A stretch of DNA of 64,000 nucleotides from assembly GCF_005405585.1 (NCBI RefSeq), contig NZ_BJEQ01000021.1:16028-80027 (forward strand), given 5' to 3'. Shown here in pieces: positions 1 through 8,689 of this stretch. The DNA comes from Agarivorans sp. Toyoura001. Its GTDB lineage: Bacteria; Pseudomonadota; Gammaproteobacteria; Enterobacterales; Celerinatantimonadaceae. The notes beneath the pieces were generated by a model that ran no database searches, was not told the origin of the DNA, and saw only the letters and a list, made by a program, of their open reading frames with translations. Within the stretch, counting starts at the first letter, position 1. Each line of letters opens with the position of its first letter. The position numbers and the translations under genes are program-made.

Positions 1-118
1 CCTTGTTGCTTATTACCGCAGAAATAGAGGCGTTAATACGCCCCTCTTTACAGGCATCAATAATGGCTTGCAGGTTAGTCCCTGAACCTGAAATTAATAC
101 AACAATGTTGCCAGCCAT
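1..118 (-). CDS. purN: Phosphoribosylglycinamide formyltransferase, N-terminal part (cut by window edge)
   Basis: The first 39 codons are present, starting at an ATG (118..116) and running off the left edge. The N-terminus contains [10 protein letters not shown], the nucleotide-fold start typical of PurN, the folate-dependent GAR transformylase of purine synthesis. It lies 8 nt downstream of the purM stop, so purM and purN form one leftward operon as in E. coli. The fragment is short, but motif and context agree. Confidence 0.93.
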   Translation of the reverse strand, partial: MAGNIVVLISGSGTNLQAIIDACKEGRINASISAVISNK

Positions 119-126
119 TAGTTATC

Positions 127-1167
127 CTATTTAAATTCTACTTGGCCTTCACCTTCAGCAACATTTTCAATGTGGCCAATTTTCCATGCAGATTCGCCAT
201 GCTCAGCCAATAAGGCTAGTGCGGCTTCAACTTCTGCTTCTGGTAGGGCGATTACCATACCTACACCACAGTTAAAGGTGCGGTACATTTCTTCACGTGC
301 AACGTTGCCGTTTTCTTGTAACCAATTGAACACTTCAGGCCACTGCCAGCTGTTTTCATCAACTACTGCTTTAGCACCTGCTGGCAATACGCGTGGTATG
401 TTTTCCCAGAAACCGCCGCCAGTAATGTGTGATAAAGCGTGTACTTCACATTGCTTAAGCAAAGCCAGTACCGATTTAACGTAAATCTTGGTAGGAGTTA
501 ATAGTGTTTCACCTAAGGTGCTGTCGCCTAATACTTGTTTAGGATCGGCATTTGATACCTCAAGGATTTTACGAATTAACGAGTAACCGTTTGAGTGCGG
601 ACCGCTAGACGCTAAAGCGATAAGTGCGTCACCCGCAGCGACTTTAGTACCATCTATAATGTCGGCTTTTTCTACTACACCTACACAGAAACCTGCAATG
701 TCGTAATCATCGCCGTGGTACATGCCTGGCATTTCAGCTGTTTCGCCACCAATTAAGGCGCAGCCAGATTGCTCACAACCTTGGCCAATACCTTTCACTA
801 CGTCTGCTGCGGTATCTACTTCTAGCTTACCGGTTGCGTAGTAATCAAGGAAAAATAACGGCTCTGCACCTTGTACAATAAGGTCGTTTACACACATTGC
901 TACCAAGTCGATACCAACGGTGTCGTGTTTTTCCAAATCTAATGCAAGACGCAATTTAGTGCCTACACCGTCGGTGCCAGCTACCAATACAGGTTCTTTG
1001 TAACCAGTTGGCAATTGACAAAGTGCACCAAAGCCTCCTAATCCACCCATTACTTCAGGGCGCTGCGTACGTTTACTTACACTCTTAATACGTTCAACTA
1101 ATGCATTACCAGCTTCGATATCAACGCCAGCATCTTTATAACTTAGAGGGGTGTTTTGTTTAGTCAC
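127..1167 (-). CDS. purM: Phosphoribosylformylglycinamidine cyclo-ligase (AIR synthetase)
   Basis: PurM closes the imidazole ring of FGAM to give AIR, using ATP, in cytosolic purine synthesis. The N-terminus has [16 protein letters not shown], followed by GTDGVGTKL and the [11 protein letters not shown] motif. I chose the GTG at 1167: it has an AAGG ribosome site 8 nt upstream and gives a 346-residue protein, close to the E. coli length. The open frame extends five codons further to a TTG, which has no such site. It is the first gene of purMN, divergent from upp. Confidence 0.96.
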   Translation of the reverse strand: MTKQNTPLSYKDAGVDIEAGNALVERIKSVSKRTQRPEVMGGLGGFGALCQLPTGYKEPVLVAGTDGVGTKLRLALDLEKHDTVGIDLVAMCVNDLIVQGAEPLFFLDYYATGKLEVDTAADVVKGIGQGCEQSGCALIGGETAEMPGMYHGDDYDIAGFCVGVVEKADIIDGTKVAAGDALIALASSGPHSNGYSLIRKILEVSNADPKQVLGDSTLGETLLTPTKIYVKSVLALLKQCEVHALSHITGGGFWENIPRVLPAGAKAVVDENSWQWPEVFNWLQENGNVAREEMYRTFNCGVGMVIALPEAEVEAALALLAEHGESAWKIGHIENVAEGEGQVEFK

Positions 1168-1341
1168 GGGATTACCTTGCAACGAACATGGAAAAAAAAT
1201 TTCGCGATATTTTAGCAGTCTTAGCGTCGCTGGAACAGTATTAAACGATAACTAAGACATTTTGTTGATATTTGCTAACATATCCCCATTGAGCCTGATT
1301 TAAACTAGCGGCTCACAATTCGGTAATTCAAAGGAATAGAG

Positions 1342-1968
1342 ATGAAAGTTGTTGAAGTAAAACATCCCTTAGTGCGTCATAAAATTGGTCTAATGCGCGA
1401 AGCTGATATTAGCACTAAGCGTTTTCGTGAATTGGCTAGAGAAGTATCGGCTCTACTCACTTACGAAGCTACAGCAAACCTAGAGATAGAAGACGTAACC
1501 ATTGCGGGTTGGAATGGCCCTGTAACGGTTGAGCAAATTAAAGGTAAAAAGGCTACGGTAGTGCCTATTTTGCGCGCCGGCCTTGGCATGATGGACGGTG
1601 TTCTGGAGCACATGCCTTCAGCTAAAACCAGTGTAGTAGGTATTTACCGTGATGAAGAAACACTTGAGCCTGTTCCTTACTTTCATAAACTTGTAGGCCA
1701 AATTGATGAGCGTTTAGCGATTGTGGTTGATCCTATGTTGGCCACTGGTGGCTCTATGATTGCCACCATTGACCTATTGAAAGATCAAGGTTGTAAAGAC
1801 ATTGTGGTATTGGTTTTAGTAGCAGCACCAGAAGGTTTAAAAGCGTTAGAAGCTGCACACCCTGATTTGGTCTTGTATACTGCATCAATTGATGAAAAGC
1901 TAAACGAGCAAGGCTACATCCTTCCAGGATTAGGTGATGCTGGCGATAAAATCTTTGGTACCAAATAA
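1342..1968 (+). CDS. upp: Uracil phosphoribosyltransferase
   Basis: Upp salvages uracil by joining it to PRPP to form UMP. The 208-residue length is the family norm. The PRPP-binding motif DPMLATGGS sits at residues 130-138, and the C-terminus carries the uracil-binding [11 protein letters not shown] motif. An AAGGAA ribosome site precedes the ATG. It is divergent from purM as in E. coli, but no uraA uracil permease follows; a DUF2066 gene takes that place before hda. Confidence 0.97.
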   Translation: MKVVEVKHPLVRHKIGLMREADISTKRFRELAREVSALLTYEATANLEIEDVTIAGWNGPVTVEQIKGKKATVVPILRAGLGMMDGVLEHMPSAKTSVVGIYRDEETLEPVPYFHKLVGQIDERLAIVVDPMLATGGSMIATIDLLKDQGCKDIVVLVLVAAPEGLKALEAAHPDLVLYTASIDEKLNEQGYILPGLGDAGDKIFGTK

Positions 1969-2010
1969 GGTCCCATCGTTTTATAGAAATTAAATCTCTA
2001 GGAGAGTGTA

Positions 2011-3006
2011 GTGATTAAAAAGTGGTTGTTAATACTGAGTTTGGCCTTTGTGTTTTTCCCTGTGAGTGCTGCGCAGCAAAGCGATTTGTACCGAATTGAA
2101 GCAAGCGCTACTGGTGATAACAAGCAAGATCAGCAACACGCTTTTGAATTGTTAATGCTGCGCTTAACTGGAGATGCTAGTAGTAGCTCAAATGCTTTAG
2201 TGGCGAAAGCAAAGGGTAATATTAACCCTTATATACAACAGTTTTCTTTTGGCGACGACATTATTTCGGTGCTGTTTAACGAGAGCAAAGTTAATCAGTT
2301 ATTGATGCAAGCTCAGCTGCGTTTGTGGGGTAAACAACGTCCAAACATTATTTTGTGGTATGCCAATGAGCAAAACTTTAATCGTGATTTACTGGCAGAC
2401 AGCTCTCAGCAAGAGTGGCTGCAACAAAGTCGCCAACAAGCTCAGTTATTAGGTTTGCCTATTCGCTTACCTGTGATGGACTTAGAAGACAGCATGGCGG
2501 TTAACGTAAATGATGTATGGGGGGGCTTTGATGGCCCGCTGTACACCGCGAGTGAGCGCTACGCAACGCCATTAATATTAAGCTTTAGACAATATCCTCA
2601 AGGTCAAAGTTGGCAAATTCAATGGCGCTTACTTGACGGTACTAGCCAAGTGCAATTAGATAGTGGCCAAGTACAGGCGTCGCTTGAGCAAGTAGGCGCT
2701 GAAGCAATGAGTGCAGTAAGCGCGAGTTTGGCTGCACGTTATGGCGTGGTGCTTGGTGAGGGTGAAGCTGAAGCAAGCTTAGTGAGTTTTGCAAATGTAA
2801 CAAGTATCAACAAGTATGTTGAGCTAGAACGTTTCCTTAACCAGCAGCCTAGCGTAGCAAGCGTAACGCTGCATCATGTTCAGCACGACATTTTTACTTT
2901 CGAAGTTCAGTTATTAAGCCCTTGGGAAGACTTACAGGCCTCTTTAGATATCGCGCCAAGGCTTCAGGCTGATGAATTAAGAGTCAAGTACTACTACTTC
3001 CAATAG
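2011..3006 (+). CDS. DUF2066 family exported protein
   Basis: This 331-residue protein starts at GTG with a strong AGGAGAG site 42 nt after upp. Residues 1-21 form a signal peptide ending in VSA-A, so the product is probably periplasmic. The body (SDLYRIEASATG near residue 24, ELLMLRLTG, IILWYANE) fits DUF2066, a family of unknown function often found beside hda in marine gammaproteobacteria. No catalytic motif is visible. It could be cotranscribed with upp upstream. Confidence 0.85.
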   Translation: MIKKWLLILSLAFVFFPVSAAQQSDLYRIEASATGDNKQDQQHAFELLMLRLTGDASSSSNALVAKAKGNINPYIQQFSFGDDIISVLFNESKVNQLLMQAQLRLWGKQRPNIILWYANEQNFNRDLLADSSQQEWLQQSRQQAQLLGLPIRLPVMDLEDSMAVNVNDVWGGFDGPLYTASERYATPLILSFRQYPQGQSWQIQWRLLDGTSQVQLDSGQVQASLEQVGAEAMSAVSASLAARYGVVLGEGEAEASLVSFANVTSINKYVELERFLNQQPSVASVTLHHVQHDIFTFEVQLLSPWEDLQASLDIAPRLQADELRVKYYYFQ

Positions 3007-3077
3007 CAAACATTTTTCATCTTAATAATGAGCTGGTACAATGCATCAAGTTTTTGTATCAGCTTTGATTTAACACT

Positions 3078-3782
3078 TTGACATTTTCCCCGCAATTATC
3101 ACTTCCTGTACATTTACCTGATGATGAAACCTTGGTGAGTTTTTACCCAGGGGATAATCAACAGTTATTAAGTGCACTGCGAAATCTTGCTTTAGATAAA
3201 GGCGAGAGGATGCTCTATTTGTGGGGCAGTGAAGGCTCGGGTAGAACTCATTTACTGCATGCTAGCTGTACCGAAATGGCAGATGTCGGCGCGGCGAGTG
3301 CGTACTTACCCTTAGATCTCCATGCGGCAATGTCTCCGCAAATGTTGGAAGGTTTAGAGAGCATGGCCTTAGTATGCTTAGATAACATTGATGCGATTGT
3401 TGGTATTGATGCTTGGGAAGAAGCGATTTTTGATTTTTATAATCGTCGTAAAGAACTGGCTTCTACAACTCGTTTGATTGTTACCGCCAATGCGCCTGCG
3501 CCGCAGCTTTCCTTTGGTTTAGCCGATTTACAATCGCGTTTAAACTGGGGCGTTACCTACAAGTTACATGAGTTGGATGACGAGCAAAAATTGAGTGCCT
3601 TGCAGCTACGTGCTGAACTACGTGGGTTAAAAATGCCGTTAGAAGTGGCGCGCTTTTTATTAAAGCGTTTGTCGCGAGATATGCCTACATTATTAACCAA
3701 GCTTGATCTGCTCGATCAAGCGTCGATTACCGCACAGCGCAAACTTACCGTACCGTTTGTAAAAGAAATCCTCGAACTTTAA
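3078..3782 (+). CDS. hda: DnaA inactivator Hda
   Basis: Hda is an AAA+ DnaA paralog that, bound to the DNA-loaded beta clamp, triggers hydrolysis of DnaA-ATP (RIDA). The clamp-binding peptide QLSLP is at residues 6-10, the Walker A-like WGSEGSGRTHLL at 49-60, and the Walker B-like VCLDNID near 99-105. At 234 residues it matches the family. No ATG is available upstream of the clamp motif: the only plausible start is TTG at 3078, with no clear Shine-Dalgarno site. E. coli hda is also reported to use a weak non-AUG start, so low translation may be conserved. Confidence 0.95.
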   Translation: MTFSPQLSLPVHLPDDETLVSFYPGDNQQLLSALRNLALDKGERMLYLWGSEGSGRTHLLHASCTEMADVGAASAYLPLDLHAAMSPQMLEGLESMALVCLDNIDAIVGIDAWEEAIFDFYNRRKELASTTRLIVTANAPAPQLSFGLADLQSRLNWGVTYKLHELDDEQKLSALQLRAELRGLKMPLEVARFLLKRLSRDMPTLLTKLDLLDQASITAQRKLTVPFVKEILEL

Positions 3783-4180
3783 TCCGGCGACTTATCTTTT
3801 AGCTTTTTTAAGCCGATGCCTAACTCTTTGCCTTTATGTTTTGCGTATTGTAAGCCAAACCAAAAGGCTGCTAATACCAATACTAACTCAACCGCAGCTA
3901 ACCAGCGCTCACTCTCAGAGACAACCAATAAGGTTGTGCTGTGCAATACGTAGAGCAGCAATACAAAGCAACTCCAAGCATAGGTGTAAGGCTTACCGGC
4001 GAGTATTCCTTTTAGTGGAAATAACAATGGCACCACCCAAAATGCCAGCATTAAGCCAAGGCTAATGTCGACGGGTGGGGAAAGCCACAAATGCCACATT
4101 AACACCCAAGCCAATAAGGCCAGATATGATCCTTTCGCTAAAATCAGCAGTTGTGCAGTGCTAAATTTAGACAATCTCAA
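3779..4180 (-). CDS. DUF2069 family inner-membrane protein
   Basis: A small hydrophobic protein of about 133 residues with four likely membrane segments and a basic, lysine-rich C-terminal tail. It resembles DUF2069, a family of unknown function commonly encoded next to arsC-like and hda genes. The start is uncertain: the frame opens at TTG 4204, but TTG 4180 has an AGG 5 nt upstream and overlaps the arsC-like gene less; TTG 4174 is also possible. It is probably translationally coupled to the upstream arsC-like gene. Its 3' end overlaps the hda stop by 4 nt, convergently. Confidence 0.75.
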   Translation of the reverse strand: MRLSKFSTAQLLILAKGSYLALLAWVLMWHLWLSPPVDISLGLMLAFWVVPLLFPLKGILAGKPYTYAWSCFVLLLYVLHSTTLLVVSESERWLAAVELVLVLAAFWFGLQYAKHKGKELGIGLKKLKDKSPD

Positions 4181-4517
4181 GTACCTGCTCTGGTGGACGA
4201 CCAATGCGTGCTTGGCCTTGGTTGATTACAATTGGGCGCTCAATAAGCTTAGGGTTTGAATGCATTGCAGCGACTAGTTGCGCAGGAGTCAGCGAGGCGT
4301 CGGCCAAGTTAAGCTCTTTGTACAAATCGTCTTTTGTGCGCATTAGTTGGCGAGGCTCAAGCTGCAGCATCTTAAGAATATCGTTGATCTCAACTTCGCT
4401 CGGCGGCGTTGTGAGATAAAGCACCACCTCTGGCTCAATACCTTTTTCTTGCAATAGTTGTAGTGTTTGGCGGCTTTTAGAGCAGCGAGGGTTATGCAAT
4501 ATTTTAATGTTAGACAT
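4167..4517 (-). CDS. arsC: ArsC-family arsenate reductase-like protein (YfgD type)
   Basis: This is a 116-residue thioredoxin-fold ArsC family member with the HNPRCSKSRQT motif, placing the reactive cysteine at residue 12. Glutaredoxin-coupled arsenate reductases share this fold. The position between hda and bepA matches E. coli yfgD, a homolog with no proven arsenate role, and no other ars genes are nearby. Arsenate reduction is therefore a family-level assignment only. Confidence 0.88.
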   Translation of the reverse strand: MSNIKILHNPRCSKSRQTLQLLQEKGIEPEVVLYLTTPPSEVEINDILKMLQLEPRQLMRTKDDLYKELNLADASLTPAQLVAAMHSNPKLIERPIVINQGQARIGRPPEQVLEIV

Positions 4518-4538
4518 GGTTAATCCTTTGGTAACAAC

Positions 4539-5999
4539 TTAGTTGAGCGCTTCTAGTTCTTGCTCAGCAAGTTTGAATTGTTCGATTCTCGCCTGAATGC
4601 GCGCTTGTTCGAGATTATTTTTAGTCAGGTTATAGGCGCTGTGTAGCTCATCAATGGCACGCCGATAATCTGAATGTAATGATAAGTACTCTGCCTGCGC
4701 CGTATGACTAGCAGCTAAGTTATTTAGTCTTCGCTGAGTACGGCTTAATTCACCCCATCCAAGAGCGTCGTTAGGCTTCTCGCGTAAATAGCGGTCAAGG
4801 GTTTTTGCGCCATCTTCAAACTTACCGTTTTCGCTGTAAGCATGAGCAAGGTTAAGTACAATGACTTGGTTATTAGGGTAACGAGTTTGCGCTACTTTAA
4901 GCCGCTTAATGGCAGAATCGTATTGTTTAAGCGCTAGGTCGATATCAGTTTGTGTATCGATAATAAATAAGTTGTCTGGATGACGCTTGGCGAGATCATC
5001 AATAACCGTTTTTGATTCTTGGTATTTTCCCATTCCAAATAATGCCAGGGATTTACCGTAAAGCGCTGCGTCTTCAATCCGGTATTCTTTTCGCTGAATA
5101 ACCCGTTGGTAGTACTCAAGGGCGTCAGCAGGCGACAATGTGCCGTGACGAACAATAATTCGTGACTTAGCCAATTGAAAAGACAGGGAGGGCGCAACAT
5201 ATCGATTAGGGTATTGATTAGCGCGTGCTCGGGCTTCACTTACTCGTGTTTCTGGAAGAGGGTGAGTAATTAACATTTGTGGTGGCTTGCTGGCATAGCG
5301 ATATTTTTCTGACAGCTTACCGAAAAAGTTTCCCATGCCACTTGGATCGTAACCGGCCTTTGCTAAGGTTCTTAAGCCGATGCGGTCTGCCTCAAACTCA
5401 TTTGCACGGGTATAGTTTATTGAGTTTTGTACGCCCGCTGCCATGGTGGCTTGCAGTGCTGCAATACCTGCTACGGGGTTAGCTAAGCCTAACAATAATG
5501 AGCCGAGCATACCTGCCATTGAAAGGTTTTGTGCCGCCGCTTGGTTTTCAATACTGCGCGCAATATGGCGCTGAGTAACGTGAGCTATTTCGTGAGCAAT
5601 AACAGAGGCAAATTCACTTTCGGTTGCAGCGTATAAAAACAAACCAGTATGAATTTTCACGTAGCCGCCAAGAAAGGCCGCTGCGTTAATTTCGTTATCG
5701 GTAACTAAAAAAAAGTTAAATGGTGTACGTACGGCATCAGCTTTAGCAACCAGTTGGTTGCCTAACTCAGTGACATATTCGGACAATACTGGGTCGTTGG
5801 TCATACGGCTACTGGCGCGAATAATGCGCATATAGGCATTGCCGTAGATAATTTCTTTATCGATGGTGAGCGCCGATGCCCCAGCAGTACCGATTTCTGG
5901 TAATTGATTATTGGCTGACATGAGCGGGGCATAGCAAAATAGTATGCTTGCCATAAGAAATTGGGCGAGACGCGTCATTGATTTCCGATAACTTTCCAT
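4539..5999 (-). CDS. bepA: Beta-barrel assembly-enhancing protease BepA
   Basis: BepA is a periplasmic M48 zinc metallopeptidase with TPR repeats that helps LptD assembly and degrades stalled outer-membrane proteins. I chose ATG 5999, giving 486 residues. With this start the zinc motif HEIAH falls at 136-140, as in E. coli BepA; the frame itself opens 13 codons earlier at TTG. A signal peptide covers about residues 8-29 (LAQFLMASILFCYAPLMSA). The peptidase domain is followed by TPR-like helices from about residue 300. It lies 21 nt upstream of the arsC-like gene, probably in the same transcript. Confidence 0.95.
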   Translation of the reverse strand: MESYRKSMTRLAQFLMASILFCYAPLMSANNQLPEIGTAGASALTIDKEIIYGNAYMRIIRASSRMTNDPVLSEYVTELGNQLVAKADAVRTPFNFFLVTDNEINAAAFLGGYVKIHTGLFLYAATESEFASVIAHEIAHVTQRHIARSIENQAAAQNLSMAGMLGSLLLGLANPVAGIAALQATMAAGVQNSINYTRANEFEADRIGLRTLAKAGYDPSGMGNFFGKLSEKYRYASKPPQMLITHPLPETRVSEARARANQYPNRYVAPSLSFQLAKSRIIVRHGTLSPADALEYYQRVIQRKEYRIEDAALYGKSLALFGMGKYQESKTVIDDLAKRHPDNLFIIDTQTDIDLALKQYDSAIKRLKVAQTRYPNNQVIVLNLAHAYSENGKFEDGAKTLDRYLREKPNDALGWGELSRTQRRLNNLAASHTAQAEYLSLHSDYRRAIDELHSAYNLTKNNLEQARIQARIEQFKLAEQELEALN

Positions 6000-6107
6000 A
6001 TGTATCGCGAGAATACCCCGATTTTGTTTGTTATTCAAAAGCTATAAATTGAGTCCTGAACAATAGCCTGTAATAATGGCATGGTTATTTTATGGTAATT
6101 ATTACAA

Positions 6108-6335
6108 ATGCTTTGCCTCGATTTCCAAGAACACCAGTGTCCCTATCCGTTATTGGAGAGTAAGCTTTGGCTTAAACGGGCTCAAATTGGTGACCAAATA
6201 CAATTGTTGTTAGGTGATAGTGGATCGCGTAGTGATATCCCCAAGTATTTTCGTCGACTAGGGCATGCTGTAACTATTGAGCAAAATGAACATCGCTTTA
6301 GTGTCACCATTACTGTCCAACCCTTAAAGGATTAA
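6108..6335 (+). CDS. TusA/SirA-like sulfurtransferase family protein
   Basis: A 75-residue protein with the conserved CPYPLL motif at residues 11-16, where the cysteine in TusA carries a persulfide. Length and fold pattern (beta-CPxP-helix) fit the TusA/YeeD/YedF group. It precedes the perM homolog by 10 nt and is probably cotranscribed. A small TusA-like gene between bepA and perM is common in this order. The partner and sulfur acceptor cannot be told from sequence. Confidence 0.85.
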   Translation: MLCLDFQEHQCPYPLLESKLWLKRAQIGDQIQLLLGDSGSRSDIPKYFRRLGHAVTIEQNEHRFSVTITVQPLKD

Positions 6336-6345
6336 AGCTGTAACT

Positions 6346-7428
6346 ATGTTTAAAGTCTTATCTAACTGGTACCACCGCATGTTCTCTGATCCGGAAGCGG
6401 TGGCCATGGCCTTAGTATTAGTCATTGGCTTTGTGCTTTTGTACTTTTTTGGCAACTTGCTCGCACCGTTACTAATTGCATTGGTTTTGGCTTATTTATT
6501 GGATTGGCCTGTAAGTTATTTGGCGAGCCATGGCTTTAGGCGTGGATTGGCGACGGCCTTGGTACTATTGGTGTTCTTCTTGATTGCTACCTTTACTGTG
6601 CTACGAGTGCTACCCACAGTGTGGAGCCAAGGTATGAACCTAGTGGCCGAATACCCAGTTATGCTTAACAGCAGCCAGCAGTGGTTAGAGTCTTTGCCGC
6701 AGCAATATCCAGAGTTTATTGATGGGGCATTGGTAGAAAGTGTTGTCGATAATGTACGAACTCGCTTAATGGGCATGGGAGAACAGGTTTTACAGTCTTC
6801 TTTTTCTTCAATTGTTAACTTAGCAACCGTGTTGGTTTACAGCGTATTAGTGCCATTAATGGTGTTTTTTATGCTGAGCGATAAAAAAGTACTGTTAAGC
6901 AGTGTGACTCGTTTCTTACCTAACGACCGTCGCTTGTTAACCCAAGTGTGGTCAGAGATGAATGGCCAAGTGATTAACTATATTCGTGGTAAAGCTATAG
7001 AGATCCTCGTCGTGGGCGGTACCAGCTATATTGTATTTGCGGTGATGGATTTACGTTATTCGGCATTACTCGGTGTGTTAGTGGGGCTGTCAGTTCTGAT
7101 TCCTTTCATTGGCGCGTTTGCGGTAACGCTACCTGTGGCGATGGTTGGTTTGTTTCAGTGGGGTTTAAGCCCGCAGTTTGGCTACCTAATTTTGGCTTAT
7201 GGGATTATCCAAACCATTGACGGTAACGTATTAGTACCGATTCTTTTCTCTGAAGCGGTTAACCTGCATCCTTTGGCCATTATTGTAGCGGTATTGGTTT
7301 TTGGTGGTTTGTGGGGGTTTTGGGGCGTATTTTTTGCCATTCCACTGGCTACATTAGTAAAAGCAGTGATGAATGCATGGCCGCATGAAAAAGTTGAAGA
7401 AGTTGAGGAAGAGCTTCCTCAACCTTAA
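6346..7428 (+). CDS. perM: AI-2E family transporter-like membrane protein (PerM)
   Basis: A 360-residue integral membrane protein with paired N-terminal helices (residues 17-65), a soluble region around 85-150, and four or more C-terminal helices. This is the AI-2E transporter/PerM layout (PF01594 type). The position between bepA and bcp matches E. coli perM. The substrate is unknown; some family members are Na+/H+ antiporters or autoinducer exporters. A second paralog is at 57421. The C-terminus is acidic (EKVEEVEEELPQP). Confidence 0.92.
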   Translation: MFKVLSNWYHRMFSDPEAVAMALVLVIGFVLLYFFGNLLAPLLIALVLAYLLDWPVSYLASHGFRRGLATALVLLVFFLIATFTVLRVLPTVWSQGMNLVAEYPVMLNSSQQWLESLPQQYPEFIDGALVESVVDNVRTRLMGMGEQVLQSSFSSIVNLATVLVYSVLVPLMVFFMLSDKKVLLSSVTRFLPNDRRLLTQVWSEMNGQVINYIRGKAIEILVVGGTSYIVFAVMDLRYSALLGVLVGLSVLIPFIGAFAVTLPVAMVGLFQWGLSPQFGYLILAYGIIQTIDGNVLVPILFSEAVNLHPLAIIVAVLVFGGLWGFWGVFFAIPLATLVKAVMNAWPHEKVEEVEEELPQP

Positions 7429-7438
7429 ATGAATAAGC

Positions 7439-7903
7439 TTACCCAGCTAGATAATCGAGCACTACTTGGTGGTGCTCTTTAGTCTTGAATTTGTTAAACA
7501 CGTGCTCAATCTTGCCTTGCTCATCAATTAAAAAGCTAATTCGGTGAATACCGTCATATTCTTTGCCCATAAACTTTTTGAGGCCCCAAACGCCAAACTG
7601 ATCAGCTACCGCATGGTCTTCATCAGAGAGTAAATCGAAGTTGAGTTGATGTTTTTCAATAAACTTAGGTAAGCGTTTTACTGGATCTGGGCTCACTCCA
7701 AATACCACAGTATTGGCATCTTTAAGTTGTTCAATACTGTCTCGTAAACCACAAGCTTGAGTGGTACAGCCTGGTGTTAAGGCTTTAGGGTAAAAATAGA
7801 CTAATACTTTTTTACCCGCGTAGTCGCTAAGCTTAATGCGTTTCTCGTCTTGGTTTGCTAGGTCAAATTGCGGTGCTGCCGCTCCAGCCGTCAATGTGTT
7901 CAT
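7439..7903 (-). CDS. bcp: Thiol peroxidase, Bcp-type peroxiredoxin
   Basis: A 154-residue peroxiredoxin of the BCP/PrxQ class that reduces H2O2 and organic peroxides with thioredoxin. The motif PKALTPGCTTQACGLRD places the peroxidatic cysteine at 46 and the resolving cysteine at 51, as in E. coli Bcp. It is convergent with perM (10 nt apart) and lies 24 nt downstream of gcvR, the same pairing as in E. coli. Confidence 0.96.
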   Translation of the reverse strand: MNTLTAGAAAPQFDLANQDEKRIKLSDYAGKKVLVYFYPKALTPGCTTQACGLRDSIEQLKDANTVVFGVSPDPVKRLPKFIEKHQLNFDLLSDEDHAVADQFGVWGLKKFMGKEYDGIHRISFLIDEQGKIEHVFNKFKTKEHHQVVLDYLAG

Positions 7904-7927
7904 CGAAGGTTCCTTGTTTAATGATGC

Positions 7928-8455
7928 TTAGTTTGACAAAAATTGCAGGTCGAATTGTTGGCTGCCTAACTCTTGGCACAATTGAGCAAATTCTTGTTCA
8001 ATAATATTTGGTTGATGCTCTTGATTTAGCTTTACTTCAAATTCAGCATGAAGCATTTCCAATCCTTTCTCGGTAAAAAGATTAGACTTTAAGCCCACCA
8101 TACTCATATTGTGATCGCTAATAAACTGGGTCACTTTGCTAATCACGCCAGTAGCATCGGGTAAGGTCAGTTGCAAAACGGCGGCATGAGAATAATCGAT
8201 CAGTGTATGGCGTGATGTTTTCTTCATTACTGTGAGCAATTGCAGCTCAAGTGCAGTTACTGGCAAGTGAGTTTCTATTTGCACAATCGCGTTATGCGTA
8301 CCAGATACCAGCATAATGAGGGTAAACTCGGAGCCAAACAAGGCCATACGACTGTCTACAATATTACAGCCACAACCTGAAACCAATTGGGTTAATTGAT
8401 TCACAATGCCCGGGCGGTTGCTACCAACCGCTGTAACTACAAGGTACTGACTCAT
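7928..8455 (-). CDS. gcvR: Glycine cleavage system transcriptional repressor (ACT-domain)
   Basis: This 175-residue protein has two ACT domains: residues about 5-75 (VVTAVGSNRPGIVNQLTQLV) and 90-170 (LTLPDATGVISKVTQFI). GcvR binds GcvA and glycine and represses gcvTHP. The gcvR-bcp order supports the name. In E. coli, dapA and bamC are divergent from gcvR; here bamC follows directly and dapA is absent. Confidence 0.93.
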   Translation of the reverse strand: MSQYLVVTAVGSNRPGIVNQLTQLVSGCGCNIVDSRMALFGSEFTLIMLVSGTHNAIVQIETHLPVTALELQLLTVMKKTSRHTLIDYSHAAVLQLTLPDATGVISKVTQFISDHNMSMVGLKSNLFTEKGLEMLHAEFEVKLNQEHQPNIIEQEFAQLCQELGSQQFDLQFLSN

Positions 8456-8689
8456 ATTCTTTTTTGTATGCTTTGCAAGATTTAGAATCTCAGGATACTT
8501 GCTTAAAGAAGGGATTTCTAGCGGATAAGAACTGAGGGAGTATTAAAAGCGGAGTTTGTATCAAGCCCTTACGGTTTTCGCCTTGTGTTTATGAAAGTGG
8601 CTAAGTAGTATAGCGCCCTTACTCTGGATAGTTTTCGCTGGACGAAACCGTTTACCAGTTCATGTTTTAGTTTGTAAATGTAGTGGGAT

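Noticed and set aside
4065..4419. Plus-strand ORFs of 64 and 71 residues
   Set aside because: They lie antisense to the DUF2069 and arsC-like genes and show no family features.
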